From contig NC_067302.1 of the NCBI RefSeq assembly GCF_020740795.1, positions 591,001-655,000 of the forward strand: a DNA stretch of 64,000 nucleotides, read 5' to 3'. The DNA is from Apus apus. Taxonomy: Eukaryota; Chordata; Aves; Apodiformes; Apodidae. The notes under the pieces were generated by a model. The model was not told the DNA's origin. It searched no databases and saw only the letters and a program-made list of their open reading frames with translations. Within the stretch, counting starts at the first letter, position 1. Every line of letters starts with the position of its first letter. The translations under genes and the position numbers were made by a program. This document shows positions 23,001 through 34,700 of the stretch, in pieces.

Positions 23001-23979
23001 TGCCCCCCAGTATCTGTGCTGGTGGCTGGGCTGGGAGCTGGTTTGATCTTGAGCTGTGTGGTGGTGAAGTCATGGTCTGAACCTATTGCACCTCTGGACA
23101 ATGTGCAAAAGGGGACAGCTTTTCTACCATGGGGATTTGTCCTGTTCCTTTCTTTGCAGTGAAAGTGCTGGAAGAGATTCACAGCTCCCATGAAGCAGGT
23201 TTCTCATCAAGAGGCAGGAGTAGGACATGGAGATGCTGAGATCCCAGAGGGATCAATGAAGTGCTCAGGGCCAGGAGCCTGGAGGATTCACCACGTGGGT
23301 GGAAATCCTTGTGGGTGCTGGTCACGGTGAGAAGCTCATGTGGCCAGTCTGCTTTTGGGAAGAGAGGTCTGGGGAATCCTTGCCACGTGTCAGCCAGAGA
23401 GGAGCAAGGAAGCAAGTTGCAAGTGCCAGGTCATGGCCCGGGTGACACAGCAGCTGCTCCTCAATGGGCAAGCAGAGCTGTGGACTTCTCCCTGGGAGTG
23501 GGTGCTGGGAGCTCCCCAGGGCTGCTCTTCCTGGGGGAGTTTCTTTTCTGACCTTTAATTCATCTGGCAGCCTCTCTCTGCTGTGCAGGGATCATTGCTG
23601 CAAGCACTGGTTGTCACCTGGACAGGAGCTGCTCTCTGTGTGCCAAGAGCTTTGCTAAGCACTGTCCCTCAGCTCTGGAGCTGGAACTGCCCTGGGCCAG
23701 AGCAGGTGCCCCATCCTGCTACTCAGGGTGGTCACATCAGAAGGGGGACAGCTGCTGGACCTGCTCCTTTACTGAGGAAGCACGTGCAGCTTCATCTGCC
23801 TGGTGGTCACTGTGGCCCCAGAGCTGTCTGGGGACTTGCTCAGCTGGGCTGGTGCCTGGGAATGTTCCTGGGAGGCTACAGGTGCCCTCAGTCCCGGGGA
23901 GGCTGGTGGGATGGAGGGCAGTTGGTTTGCACTTGAGATAAGGAAGGAAACTGTTTTCTCAGGGAGGTGATGTTGGACT
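20036..23979. other. unique sequence with one exon-like stretch
   Basis: Unique DNA. A short CpG-enriched patch lies around 20500-20620. An open frame from ATG 21176 runs into a consensus donor CAAG-GTGAGT at 21394/21395. A strong acceptor-like tract ends at 23159. None gives a recognisable protein. No interspersed repeats were recognised. Confidence 0.4.
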
Positions 23980-24110
23980 GAGGGCTAAATTGATTTCCAT
24001 AAATATTTGAGCAAGACTGAATTATTTATGACCCTCTGGTGACACAATAGGATGGAATAGTCTGTGAATTTTCCAGATGATTTACTTTAAAAATGCTGCT
24101 CGTTATTATT
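23980..24110. promoter_or_regulatory. AT-rich conserved-looking block
   Basis: A/T-rich DNA with ATAAATATTT, AATTATTTATGA and GTTATTATTTATG motifs, without open frames or repeat signatures. It resembles the composition of vertebrate non-coding conserved elements. Evidence is compositional only. Confidence 0.2.
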
Positions 24111-24293
24111 TATGTGGGTCAGATCCTCCTTTGCTCCTGGCCAGGCCTTGCACACGAGCTACAGAAACAGAGTCAATATACAAATTTCTTATTTATCTGC
24201 CTCAATCTGCCAGTCTGTAAGTGAGCAGCAGCCTTGGGGTGTGAGTCCCCGGGAGGATTGTGATCAGACACCTTTTTCATGGAAATGAATGCA

Positions 24294-24513
24294 GAGGAAA
24301 AGGAGGAAAGAAAGAAGGAAAGAAAAAGAAGGCAAGGAGGCAAGAGGAAAAGAGAGGGAGAAAGAGAGGAAGGGAGGGAGAGAGGAAAAGAGGAAGGAAG
24401 GGAGGAAGGAAGAGAGGAAAGGGGGAAGGGAAAGAATAAATGAAAGAAGGAGCTTAAGAATTTGTAGAAGGAAGAATTTGTAGGAAGGAAGGAAAGAGAG
24501 AACGAGACAGAGG
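24294..24513 (+). repeat. polypurine GA-rich tract
   Basis: About 220 bp almost free of pyrimidines on the plus strand, made of interleaved GAAA, GGAA and GGGA units, with short breaks near 24436-24482. Two AAGAATTTGTAG-type units near 24458 and 24471 suggest local duplication. Long purine strands can form triplex (H-DNA) structures and are frequent sites of length change. The Lys/Arg/Glu-rich and Phe/Ser/Leu-rich frames across it are repeat products, not genes. Confidence 0.9.
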
Positions 24514-25439
24514 CCCAGGCCCCAGGCAAGCAGTTTGCAGGCAGGCTGAGCATTGCAGAGTGGAAGCAGAAGCCTGTTTGTATCTGAGCTGCAGCCAGAC
24601 CTGTGTGTATTCACACCCAAAGACAGCTCATCTTTGCTCTGCCAGTGCTACTTGAAAGGATGGTCCTGATGGATGATTTCCTGGAGACACCATCAAGATC
24701 TGGCAGGAGAAACAGGGTCAAGAAGCACTTCCCACCTCTGGGAAGAGAGGGATTGCCATGAAACAAGACTCGATGTTCTCCAAATGATGGCCTTTGGAAA
24801 CTCAGGAACACATGAAAATGTATAAGGTAACTAGAACTGGGATTTGCTGCTGATTCTCAGCCTTTTCAGCAGGTGCTGGCTGCTGGGGGTGGAGCAAAGA
24901 GCTAATGAAATCCTGGAAATTATTCTGGGTCTGCTGAATCAGAAGAAGATTTTGGATCTGGGCTTAGGTGAGGTTCACCAAGGTCTTCAAATCTCACGTG
25001 GGCTGAGTAAGGTTGTTAAATTCCTGCACAGGGAAAGTGGATGGAAGGTGTCTCTTTGGATCTGTGTACAGGCAGGTAAAGCTGAAGTGCAATAATTAAC
25101 TGGCTTTGAACCCCCTAATTGACAATTGAAGTGAACTTCATTTAGCTAAGATCGGTTCATATTCTGTTCTCTGCTCCCTCAGGCTGATGAGAAGCTCTTG
25201 TGAGAGCCATTTTAAGTGGTTTCCTCTTCACACAAAGAATAATATTAATTTGAGTGGGAGTGATACACGAGAGACACGTGAAGCCTCAGCCTTCCCAGTG
25301 ACCTGCAAAGCAAAACCCACCTGTACTTTGAACCAGTCAAACCCAGTCCTTGGATTCCCTCACACTTGCCTTAGACCAGCACCCATGGATGGCTCCATTT
25401 CTTTTCCCTGGCCAGCAAACAGCAACAGTTCAGGGGCTG
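24514..25439. other. unique sequence, nothing recognised
   Basis: Unique DNA between the purine tract and an old CR1. Frames are under 112 codons with no domain. An A/T-rich patch lies at 25090-25160. Confidence 0.4.
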
Positions 25440-25665
25440 AAAGAATCACAGAAAAGATTACTTTGGGATGGACCTCTGCAGGTCTCTGGTCCAGCCTACT
25501 GCTCTGTGCAGAGATGGCTTAAAATCTGCAGGAGGTTTCTTAGGGCCAGTCCATTCAAGTTCTGAAATTCTCCAAAGATGGAGATTCCACCCCATGCCTG
25601 GGTGCCAGTCCCAGTGTTAAAATCTTCACATTAAGAGAGATGAGTACCTGTCAGAGGATGTGTCC
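25440..25665 (-). mobile_element. old diverged CR1 LINE fragment, minus strand
   Basis: It begins GAAAGAATCACAGAAAAGAT, followed by a GGACCTCTGCAGGTCTCTGG block, then CAAAGATGGAGATTCCACCC and GGGTGCCAGTCCCAGTGTTA. Their order and spacing match the reverse complement of an old CR1 3' end. The tail is reduced to one unit and substitutions are many. Confidence 0.7.
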
Positions 25666-28600
25666 TGTGTTCAGTCTCCAAAACTGGCAACTCCAAACCT
25701 CCAACCCTCTTCTTCTCCAGTGCCACAGACAGGACACGCAGAGCTCCAGGCAGGCAATGTGCCAGCACAGCAGGTCCACAGTGCTGGACCCTGTGGGGGG
25801 CAGAGCCATGAGCTGGTCCTCAGGAGCAGCTGAGACTGGTGCTGGGGCCCAGGGAGCTGAGCAGGGGGGGCAGGCAGGGTCTCAGGGCTGGTGGTCTCGT
25901 GTTTGTGCAGGGCTTGGACAGAGCTTGGACCAGTGTTGTCTGGCCCTTTGATTCCACCTTGTTCAGCACGTGTGCCTTCAGGCCAGGCAGCCTCTCCATC
26001 CCTTCAGTGTCTTGGACCTGATGTTTTGCTGACAGGTTTGGAGGAAGCACAGAACCTGATGCCTTCAGCTTTTGGTCAGAGGGTGGCTTGGGATGAGGTT
26101 CTAGGAGGGGTGTTTCTCAGGCAGGCAGGGGTTTCTTCAGCCATGGCCACGCTCACTGTTTTCTCAGAGTTTTGAAGCCCTCTCATTGTAGAGATGGGAT
26201 CATACCCTGATAAAACACCTTCTGTTCTTCATCACAGAAGCCATGTGCAGACTTCAGGCAGGATCCTGGGGATGTGAGAGGCTGAACTGGAGAGTGAGAG
26301 GAAGGAGTTTGCTGTAAAACTGCTGCAGCTGGCCCTGGAGCAGAAAGCACCTGCTCTCTGGGCAGGTAAGAGCATGTTGTAGCAAACCTTGTGGGATCTC
26401 CAACTGTGAGACACACAAGAAGGCCTTTTTTGTGACCCCAGAGCTTCACATTAACTCCTGACTCCATTTCTGGTGGATGGCACAAGGGCAAAGAGTGAGA
26501 TCCCAGTTCCTTGGGTTTATCTTTGGATGAGAAAACCTCCCTGCAGAGAGACCCAACTGTGTTCACTGGGGCCAGCTCTTGCCTGGGGAGGTTTCAAGCA
26601 GAGCTGTGTTGCTCCCAGCCCAAGCCCTTGGACGCTGCTCCCAAACTGGCATTTCCTCCTTGCTGAGGCTCTCGGGGTGTTGGCTGTGGGACTGGCCCAG
26701 CTGTGTGTGCTGTGTAAGCAAAGGCAGGAGGGCTGTGTTCACCCTGTGCCCTTGGTTGGCCACGTCCTCTTCAGCTAATCATTAGCCACATTAAACACAG
26801 CAGGGCCAGGTTGTTCCAGAGTGTTTCTCCAGACCCAGGACAGGATGGTGGCTCCTGCAGGGCTGGGGTGGAGGCAGCCCCACACCTCCCAGCCCCACCT
26901 GCAGTAATTCCTGTCTCCGTCCCTCCCATGGACAGTGGGCTGAGACCAAGTGTTTTCCTATGATAATAAACACTCCAGGGCCTTTCTAGGGCCTTTTGCA
27001 CCCTGTGATTGTTTTGTCTCAAAGGCCTCCAGGTACTGGTGCTCTCCCTGCCCACCTGACCCCTGGTTCCCATTGCCTGACTCGTGTCACCCTCCTGCAA
27101 AGCACTGGAGACACAGCCAGGGCAGGCACAAAGGGGGGCATGGCATGGCTGGGAGTCACTAAAGGTGTCACCCGAGGTGACTGCAGTGTCAGGGGTAGCT
27201 GCAGAGGTCAGAAGGAGCCCCTCTGGGGTACAGGGTGTTGGCACAGGTGGAAAGATGCTGGTGGGCAGCAAACCCGTGAGCAGGAGCTGGGGGGGATGAT
27301 ACAGGGGCTCTGTGTGCAATGCACCAGGGCCCACCAGGCTTCTCAGCCCAAGCTCTTGGGGTGCTCTGGGAGGTCCCTGTGCAGCAGCTCTGCACGGTGT
27401 CTTCTCTGGTCAGAAGCACCAACCTGCTGCAGCCAGCAAGGGAGAGCAGTGCTGCCCTGGCACTGTGCCCCGTGCCCTGGCAGTCCTGGCTTGCCCTGCA
27501 CCATTCTTGCTGTTTATTTTGCCCACCCTTCTGAGACAGATGCATGTCCAGCCCTTCTCTCATCTCTGAGTCAATACCAAGTAGCAGGGCCGTCCCTGAG
27601 GGCAGCAGAGAGGATATAGTGTGAAACCTGGTGTCGTTTCTCTGGTGGGTTCATCTAGCAGGACCAGGGTGTCAGCAGCCACTGTCAGGCTGCTTCAGCC
27701 TTGCTGGTGGAGGGTGAGGGTGACAGGGGCCAGGCTGGCTGGTGCTGCACTTGTGAGGCATCTACCCATGCTGGGTACCCAGTGACCAGCACTAACTGCT
27801 GAACAGGGGGGGATTTTCTGCCTTCCTTTGCCTGAGGGTGCCCTGGGGAAATCACATCTGCAAACATTGTAATTCTGTGTCTCCTAATAGGAAATGAAAA
27901 GGGAATGCTTGCAGGCCAAAGCCCTCACCTGCCGCTGGGCTCAGAGGCTTAGAAAGACCCCGTGTGTGGTCAGACCCAAAGATGGAGCAGGGGTTGGTGG
28001 TGCTGTGTTGGCAGCCCCATCTCTCCCCCAGGCCGTGCTGAGCCATGAGTGACTCTCAGGCTGCTCAAGAAGGTACCAGCACCAAAAGGGTTTTGCTACT
28101 TTGCAGCTGGGCTGGTGGGACCTGCCCACCTCCTGCTGCCTTGGACTTCTGGGTGCCCTGAGGGAAGATGCCCAGAAGATGCAGGGTGCCTCACCATGGC
28201 CAGTGCTGGTGGGGTGGGAAGGGCCCAAGCATGTTGTGGAACCTCAGAGGATTGTCCTGCTGGTCCCTTGGCAAGCAGGAGATGCCCGACTCCTTCACCC
28301 CCTCATGTCACTGCCACAGCTCTGTGTATGGCTGGTGACTCCTTCTGCAACCCTGTTCCCAGGAGGCAGGTTGAGGAGATGAGCAACTCAGCTCCAGGTT
28401 GGCCAGGTTGCTGAGGTCCCATCATGTGTTGGGTGGAGAGCAGTGGCCTGGATGGTGCAGCTGGAAACAGGAAGATGTTCATGGGGAGGTAGGTACGTGC
28501 TGACCTGTGCTACTGGCTCCCCATGGTGGGCTTGGGGCTCCAGGAAGGGGGGTGTGGACCCCCCACTGCTGAGCTGGCACTGGGGGGTGATGCCTCCATG

Positions 28601-29424
28601 CCTGCCAGGGCTGCTCCTTTGCCCTCTCATGGCAGCACCACGAGGTGCTGAGCTCCCCAGGGCCTGCTCTGCTGAGCCACAGGAGCTCAGGGTACAGGGC
28701 AAGGTCACACCTTCCAGCACCCAGCTGAGTCTCGCTCTCCTGGAGCCAAAACTGCTGGGAGCCCAGGGAAAACAGGAACCTCAGGGCTTTTCCTCTTGCA
28801 CCCATTGCATGGGGACTTCCCCACCGTGTCCTCGGGGACCGAAGTGGGACATACCTATTTCTGGGGAGTGGTGGTGTCATCTAGAGACATCTGTGCTCCC
28901 AGGAAGGCTGGATTGCAGCCTCCCTCTTTGTGGCAGCCTCTGCAGGGCCGATCACCAGCAGCACGTCTGTCCTGCACATCTCCCTTTTGCTCCCTGCTCT
29001 CCCAGCCCGGGAGGCTCCCAGGTGTGCTGGGGGTGCTGGGCTGCCTGCTGCTCACCTCCTTTGTTTTCCAGGAGCTGCTATTGAGAGGGAAACAGGTGGA
29101 TCCCAGGGGATCCCAGCCTGCTGAGAAGTCACGCAGCACAGTCTCCAGAGTTCAGCACTGCCACGGCCACCACTGCCCTGGGCACAGTTCCTGCCAGAAG
29201 GGCAGCAAGGATCTGCCTGATTTATTTTTCTGTCCTGGCTCAAAAACTTGTCGTGGGTGTGGGGAAGAGAGGAGGGTGGACAGGGGATCCCTTGCCTGCT
29301 GTGCTGGGGTCACAGGCTGAGCCTGGGGCTTGGTTGCAGTGGGAGTGTCAGTGTCACTTGAGCCACCAGGAGACAGATGGCAGTTACTGCCTGTCTGGAA
29401 GTCACCCCTTTCCTTCCCCCACCC
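25666..29424. other. unique GC-rich sequence, no gene recognised
   Basis: Relatively GC-rich unique DNA with many long overlapping frames on both strands, the largest being 26996-27619 and 28443-29084 (plus) and 26771-27334 (minus). None has a known domain. A G-quadruplex-type motif is at 25864-25887. A good acceptor-like polypyrimidine tract and AG end at 29070. No interspersed repeats were recognised. Confidence 0.4.
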
Positions 29425-29600
29425 TTTTTTTGGTCTTGTTTTTTTTGTTGTTGTTTTTTTTTTTGTGGTTTTGGGTTTTTTTTTGTTTTGTTGGGTTTTT
29501 TTTGTGTGTATTTTTTGTTTTTGTTTGTTTTGTTTAGTTTTGTGTTTGTTGTTGGGTTTTTTCTGTTTGCTGTTGTTGTTGTTGTGCTGTTTTTGTGCTT
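29425..29600 (+). repeat. T/G low-complexity tract
   Basis: About 175 bp of T runs with scattered G (TTTTG, TTG and GGGTTTTTT units), almost free of A and C on the plus strand. The Phe/Val/Leu-rich plus frames and Lys/Asn/Thr-rich minus frames here are products of the repeat. Complementary reading gives C/A-rich DNA, similar in flavour to the A/C-rich stretch inside the CR1 at 4624-4695. Confidence 0.9.
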
Positions 29601-30204
29601 AAAAGTGAGTTTCACAGACTTGAGCAACCAACACCCTGCAAGCAAAGCCAGCCCAGTCCAGCTCTAAGTCCTGCTGCCCATCCATGGGGCAGAGCACAGA
29701 GCAGCAACCAACCTGGGGTGGGTGCTGTGGGGGCACCTTGTCAGCCTGTCAGGGAGCACTTGATCTTCAAGACAGAGTCTGCAAGTCTTTCCCTTTCCAA
29801 GGGACTGATGACACTAGGACACTTTATCTCTTCTTCAGCTTTCTGCTTTTGGGCCAGAAGAGCTCAGAGATGCCTGATAAGTCTTGGTCCTTACCCAACA
29901 GAATGCATGTTGACCAAGCCCATGTGAGGAGGCAACAGTGTGTGGCTGGGAAAACCCACCTCCTGGAGAAGAGGGTGAGACAGAGCTGAGAACCAAGCCC
30001 TCCTCTGTGTGCTCCTCTGTGTGCTCCTCCTGGGTCACACTCTTCCTCTGGGCTCTATTTGTTTTACTCTTAACATTTACACACAGTCTGCTAGAAGGTT
30101 ACCTGCCTTTCAGTCTCCTCTTGGTTGTGCCAGTTGATGTAACAAGGGACATTGACCAAAAGCTGCAGGGTGGGATGAGCTGGGAGAGTGGGGCTGTCTG
30201 GGAC
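29601..30204. other. unique sequence, nothing recognised
   Basis: Unique DNA. A 12-bp unit (TCCTCTGTGTGC) is tandemly doubled at about 30001-30024. No gene was recognised. Confidence 0.4.
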
Positions 30205-30345
30205 ACCAGATGTGAGGGGGAATCTCTGTTCCTGGAGATTTTCAAGGCTTGACCAGACGAAGCCATGGTGTTGGTGATAGCAGGTTGGACTAAAGACCCC
30301 CAGACATCCCTGCTAACAACTCTGGGATTCTCTGAAGTCCTTTCT
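30205..30345 (+). mobile_element. old CR1 LINE 3' end relic
   Basis: CR1 blocks are visible in order: TCTGTTCCTGGAGATTTTCA, AGGCTTGACCAGACGAAGCC, then AGGTTGGACTAAAGACCCCC and a degenerate tail of GGGATTCTCTG. The copy is strongly diverged and 5'-truncated. Confidence 0.65.
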
Positions 30346-31179
30346 GTGCCCTGAGTTAAAATCCCTGAGCTGATCAACTGCAAAACCTTCCTGGGCTTTC
30401 CAGATCCCAGGTAGCCATCAGTAAAGCTACAGGAAGCCTGTCAGCCATCCTAAAGTATTCCTCACCTCATTTCTGCTCAGGCTGAGGATCTTCCCCACCC
30501 TTTGGCTGGCCAGGAAGATGCATGTGAAGATGAGTGAGGTGCAGGTGCCTCCCCAGGCACGTGAATTGCACGTGTGGGTGAGTGGCTGCAGGAGCTGCCA
30601 GCTGCAGACAAAAGTGCAGGAGACAAAGACAAAAGCAGTTGGTATGAAATCCTGTTTAATTACAAAAAGTAGTGATACAGGCTCAGTCTGTGTGTATGAA
30701 AGCAAATTACTGAGCTAGAGGAACATCGAGAGAAGATCTTAAAAGGAATTGAGGCACTTCTTGGCACTTCTCCCCAAAATGTATCTACTAAGTAATGAAA
30801 ATTAAATCTCCTATTGAAACAAAGAGTTCAATAAACTATATTTATCATATTGTGCTTTCTTTTGAAATTAATATCTGTTTTATTTCTAAGCTTTTTGGTA
30901 GCACTCAAAATAAACCTTTCTTTGCAGTTTGAATTTGGTATTTCCTGGTTCCCCTTAGGACTTAATTTAACAGAGGTTTCTTTAAACATTTTTGCTTCCA
31001 GGGTATCTGAAATCACAGGTTTTCTCCTCCAAACTGCAACCAACCTAAGGGAGGAGACTTCAAAACACTGAAGAAAATGTTTCCCTTCAAGTCTTTCCTT
31101 TACATCAGTCACTTGTACACAACATTGGTTGCTTCAGTGCCTGAAAGCAGGTCTCCTCTTCCAAGGTGCAAGGGGAGTC
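30346..31179. other. AT-rich unique sequence
   Basis: Unique DNA, A/T-rich from about 30640 to 31090, without recognised genes or repeats. The 94- and 73-codon frames on opposite strands at 30828-31112 are unsupported. Confidence 0.35.
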
Positions 31180-31480
31180 CATTAATTAATTCATTTGGAG
31201 CTGATGGCAATTACATACAGTTTCCAAAATGCTGATGGGCCTGCCTGCTGCCATGTCTGCACAGCAAGGGCAGCATCTGCTAACCCCTCATCTCCCTGGC
31301 TTCACATGTATTATAATTAATATCATTCCAAATACAACCATTATCACTCATTTGGAATTCATGATGTGGAGTAACCTCAATAAATGGGTGATAGGAGTTG
31401 GGTGGTACTTTACTGGACACACAGTACATTAACTGCCTTATTAAATATAAATTATATGTCTATTTGCATTTCCAGCTCAA
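31180..31480. promoter_or_regulatory. AT-rich block with homeodomain and octamer motifs
   Basis: It contains ATTAATTAATTCA at about 31180, ATTATAATTAATATC at about 31310, and a perfect inverse octamer ATTTGCAT at 31462-31469 just before a TTCCAG. The block is A/T-rich relative to its flanks, has no coding potential and no repeat signature. It is a candidate conserved non-coding element on motif evidence only. Confidence 0.25.
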
Positions 31481-31640
31481 GGCTTTTACTCGTTATGTGG
31501 TTGGAGGTACTAAAAGTTACTCTGGGAGAGTCAGTAGAGCCCTGCAGCTCAGAAGCAATTCACTGCTCTGCTTTGCTGGTGTTTCAGCTGGCAGAACCAG
31601 CTAAGTCATGGCATGATTTTTGCTGGCTTGGTACAAACAG

Positions 31641-31706
31641 CTCTGTGTCTGTGTCTGGCTCTGTGTCTGTGTCTGTGTCTGTATGTGTGTGTGACTGTGA
31701 GTGTGT
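31641..31706 (+). repeat. TCTGTG hexanucleotide microsatellite
   Basis: Repeats of TCTGTG with one TCTGGC interruption grade into a TGTG run and a TGACTGTGAG end. On the minus strand it is read as Asp/Thr repeats inside a frame at 31584-31916, which is not a gene. Confidence 0.9.
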
Positions 31707-34700
31707 AAAACTGTCTGCACAGACACCTGGATTAGGGACCTGTTCACAGAAGTGAACAATCAGCTCATTGCTGAGCAAGATCATGACACTGGAGCTGAAT
31801 CCTGAGCTGTGCCCCTGAAGCAAAGTTCTTAGGGATGGCCCAGAAAGGAAAGAGACATTTCCAGAAAGTGCTGGAGACACTGAGTTGGGAAAGAGTCTTT
31901 TCTTGGTAACCCCCATTTATGTGCCCTGCTGGGCTGCTGTGGGTGGGGGTTGAGCAGTGTTCTGCTGGTGGAGGTCTGTGGAGGGTGAAAGTGACCCATG
32001 GGGTGGTGCATGGTCATCTGTCATGGTTAGGCCAAAGGAAAGGCTGAGAGCTCAGCTCCCACAGCTGCTTGCAGCAAGGACTGTGCCTTGCAACCTCCAG
32101 TTGTGCTGCTGATGTTGGGCTGCTGGTGGTACCATTGGCTTATGCTCAAGGCAGAAGAACCAAACCTGGACCTTTGTGGCTGTGTTTGCACCTCCACAAC
32201 ACTTCTGGGTACAGCAGGGAGGTGTTATATGCATCTCCCTGAGCCCTGTGAGCTACTGAAGCTCCTCACTGCACACGTGCTTCTGTGCTGTACCAAGGGT
32301 GGCTTGGGGTCAGACACTGCCTTGGCTTGTGGGGCACCTGGGTGTCCTTGCTGCAGCAGCTTTGGAGCTCTGTGCACAGTTATGTGCTGAGCATGTAATT
32401 ATAAGTGCATATAAACATATACTGTAATGAGAAATGACTTACTTGGGCTATAAAAGGAGCCCTGTGTAACACCTCCCAGGAAACACACCTCTAGGGACAA
32501 GGGGGTGGGTGAAAGCCACTCCAGGTGCTCCAGAGAGCAGGAGCTGGATGCTGCTTCTCAGGGTTGCTGTGGGATGTGGGGCTGCTCCACAGCCCTGGTC
32601 CCAGCAACACGAGGTGAAGGCAGGAACGTGTATCAGAGCCAGGGCCCTAATGCCAGGGGACACAGTCACTTGTGAGAGCAACACGTGGCTGCTGAAACTG
32701 CTGAAAATCCCACCGAGAGTAACGTTCCTTTCCCTTTGTCAGTGCAAGGAGAATCTCCGGTTACCACCCACATGGTACAGGGTGTGATAGGGAAGAGTCT
32801 GCTTGCCTGTCTGTCCCCTCCTCCCTTTGCCAGCTGGAAATCCCAGGAAGAAGTGCCTGCTGTGCAGGGGCTCCTTGGCTAAAGGATGTGGCACGAAGTG
32901 AGAGCTGGAAGTGCAAGCAGCATCCAGCACCTGGGCTGCCAGCCCCTGTGACTCGGTTCCTGCCCTGGGAATCACTGCTAACTCCTGACAAGGGAAAACC
33001 CAAAGGTATTTAGGATTGTCTGGGGTTTTAGCAATGTCTTGTGCTCCATTGGTGTTGGGGGGGGGAAAATTTTGGGCTGAAGTAAAAGTTTGTACTCCTG
33101 GAGATGTCTTCTCTCTCTTTTTTGGGACAGGAACATGCTGGATCCTGCTGTGAAATCAGCCTGTGTCTCACAGCATCCCTTCTGCCAGTGTCAGAAAGGG
33201 AGCAGCACTCTGCAGCTCTACAGGTGCCTGTGCCCAGAGTCCCTCTCCCTGCATGGCCCAAACTTCTGAACCACCTCTGCTACCCCAGCCTGACCCACAG
33301 CTGTGCCTGAGAGATGCTGAGTGGCCCAGGGCAGGGGAGGAGGCACCTCCCTGGCCACGAGCAGGGTCCTGCAGCTTGTGGCTTCTGCAGGTGGCTGCAC
33401 CTGAGCTGAGTCTGGATCAGGAAGCAGGAAAGGTGCTGGGAATACAGGAGGACACAGTCCCTGGTGTGCCCTTGTGTGCCTTGGTGGGGCTGACACGAGC
33501 ACACTGCAGTGATAGGTGGCAAGGGACTGCCCTGGAGTGGTTCAGTTGGACTCAAGACACGTCCTGGAATGATGCCTTTCTTGCACCAGTTCCTGCTGCC
33601 TTGGCAAAGGGCTGACAGACATCAACTGGCCTCAGCCTCCTCTTGCTCCTGTCCCTCCATGGTTGTGAGATATGGATGGGAGAGGGACCTCTGACTAGAT
33701 GGACCTCATGCTCTCACCCTATGAGGCTCATTAGCTGTGAGCAATTAATGGGGATGCAATGTGCTGATTTCCTTCTCTCACTGGGACAAAACTGAATCTG
33801 TCCCAGTGGCCCTGACTAGACACTTGGAGTGATCAGCTGCCAGGTCCAGCCCAGTCTCCACTATCTTGGGTACCCTCAGTCACAGGGTCTGGCTTGGTAC
33901 TGTCTGTTGTGCCCTGGAAGCCAGTATTGTCCCAGCTCTCTTCCTGAGCCCCCATGTCCAGGCATGAGCTTATTTGTAGGTTCTTTGTGTCAAACATCCC
34001 AGTGGCACAGCCCTTCTGCTGCTGCCCACGTACAACAGCACACTGACCCGTGGCCTCCTTGCCATGTGCCTGGGTTACCTCAGCCACTGCATCCCTTCCC
34101 CTGGCCAGCATCACCTGCCCAGGTCACTGCTGTCCTGCTGCTTTCCTGTGTCTTTCCTCTTCCACATCCCTGCTTACACCTCCATCCCTCCTCTGCCAGG
34201 CACCTTCAGGGCCTTCCACAGGCTGTTTTCCTTGCACTTGCCTAATGGAGACTCTGCCCCACTGCTCATTCATGCATTGCTTCCTTTCAGCTACCTCAGG
34301 CTTTGGGCTTTCGGCTGTGCTGGGAGGTAAACATCCTGTTGCCTCTGCCAAACCCTCCTTTCCTGTTCTGCTTTGTCCTGCTGCCAGGGGAAACCTTCAG
34401 CATGAGTAAGGCTGAGCTCAACACCTATCAGCACATCAGCAGTGTCCAGTGATTTCTGTGGTGTCTTCATCTGTCCAAATACATGTGTGCTTCACCAGGG
34501 AGCTCACCAGAGTGTCCACAGTGGCTACACAGCTCCTGACACAGCAAGGCTCTGCCTCACTGCCCAGAGACATCTCCAGCACCATGAGGCACCAATACCC
34601 CAGTGCCCTGCCACAGGGTGCTACAGACCAGGAGTGAAGGGGGAGCTGCTCCAGAAACTGTTCCTTTAGCAGTTTGTCTCTGCAGGAATGTTGGCTGGTG

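Noticed and set aside
23159..23203. strong acceptor followed by a 42-base open stretch and CAG-GTTTCT
   Set aside because: Too short to judge and no recognisable peptide.
24173..24620. Lys/Arg/Glu-rich and Phe/Leu/Ser-rich frames
   Set aside because: They are translations of the polypurine tract on either strand.
26771..27619. overlapping 187-codon minus and 207-codon plus frames
   Set aside because: Mutually overlapping, GC-rich, no family recognised.
28443..29084. 213-codon plus-strand frame
   Set aside because: Many overlapping frames in the same GC-rich stretch, none with a domain.
29310..29667. Phe/Val/Leu-rich frames that look like membrane proteins
   Set aside because: Produced by the T/G low-complexity tract.
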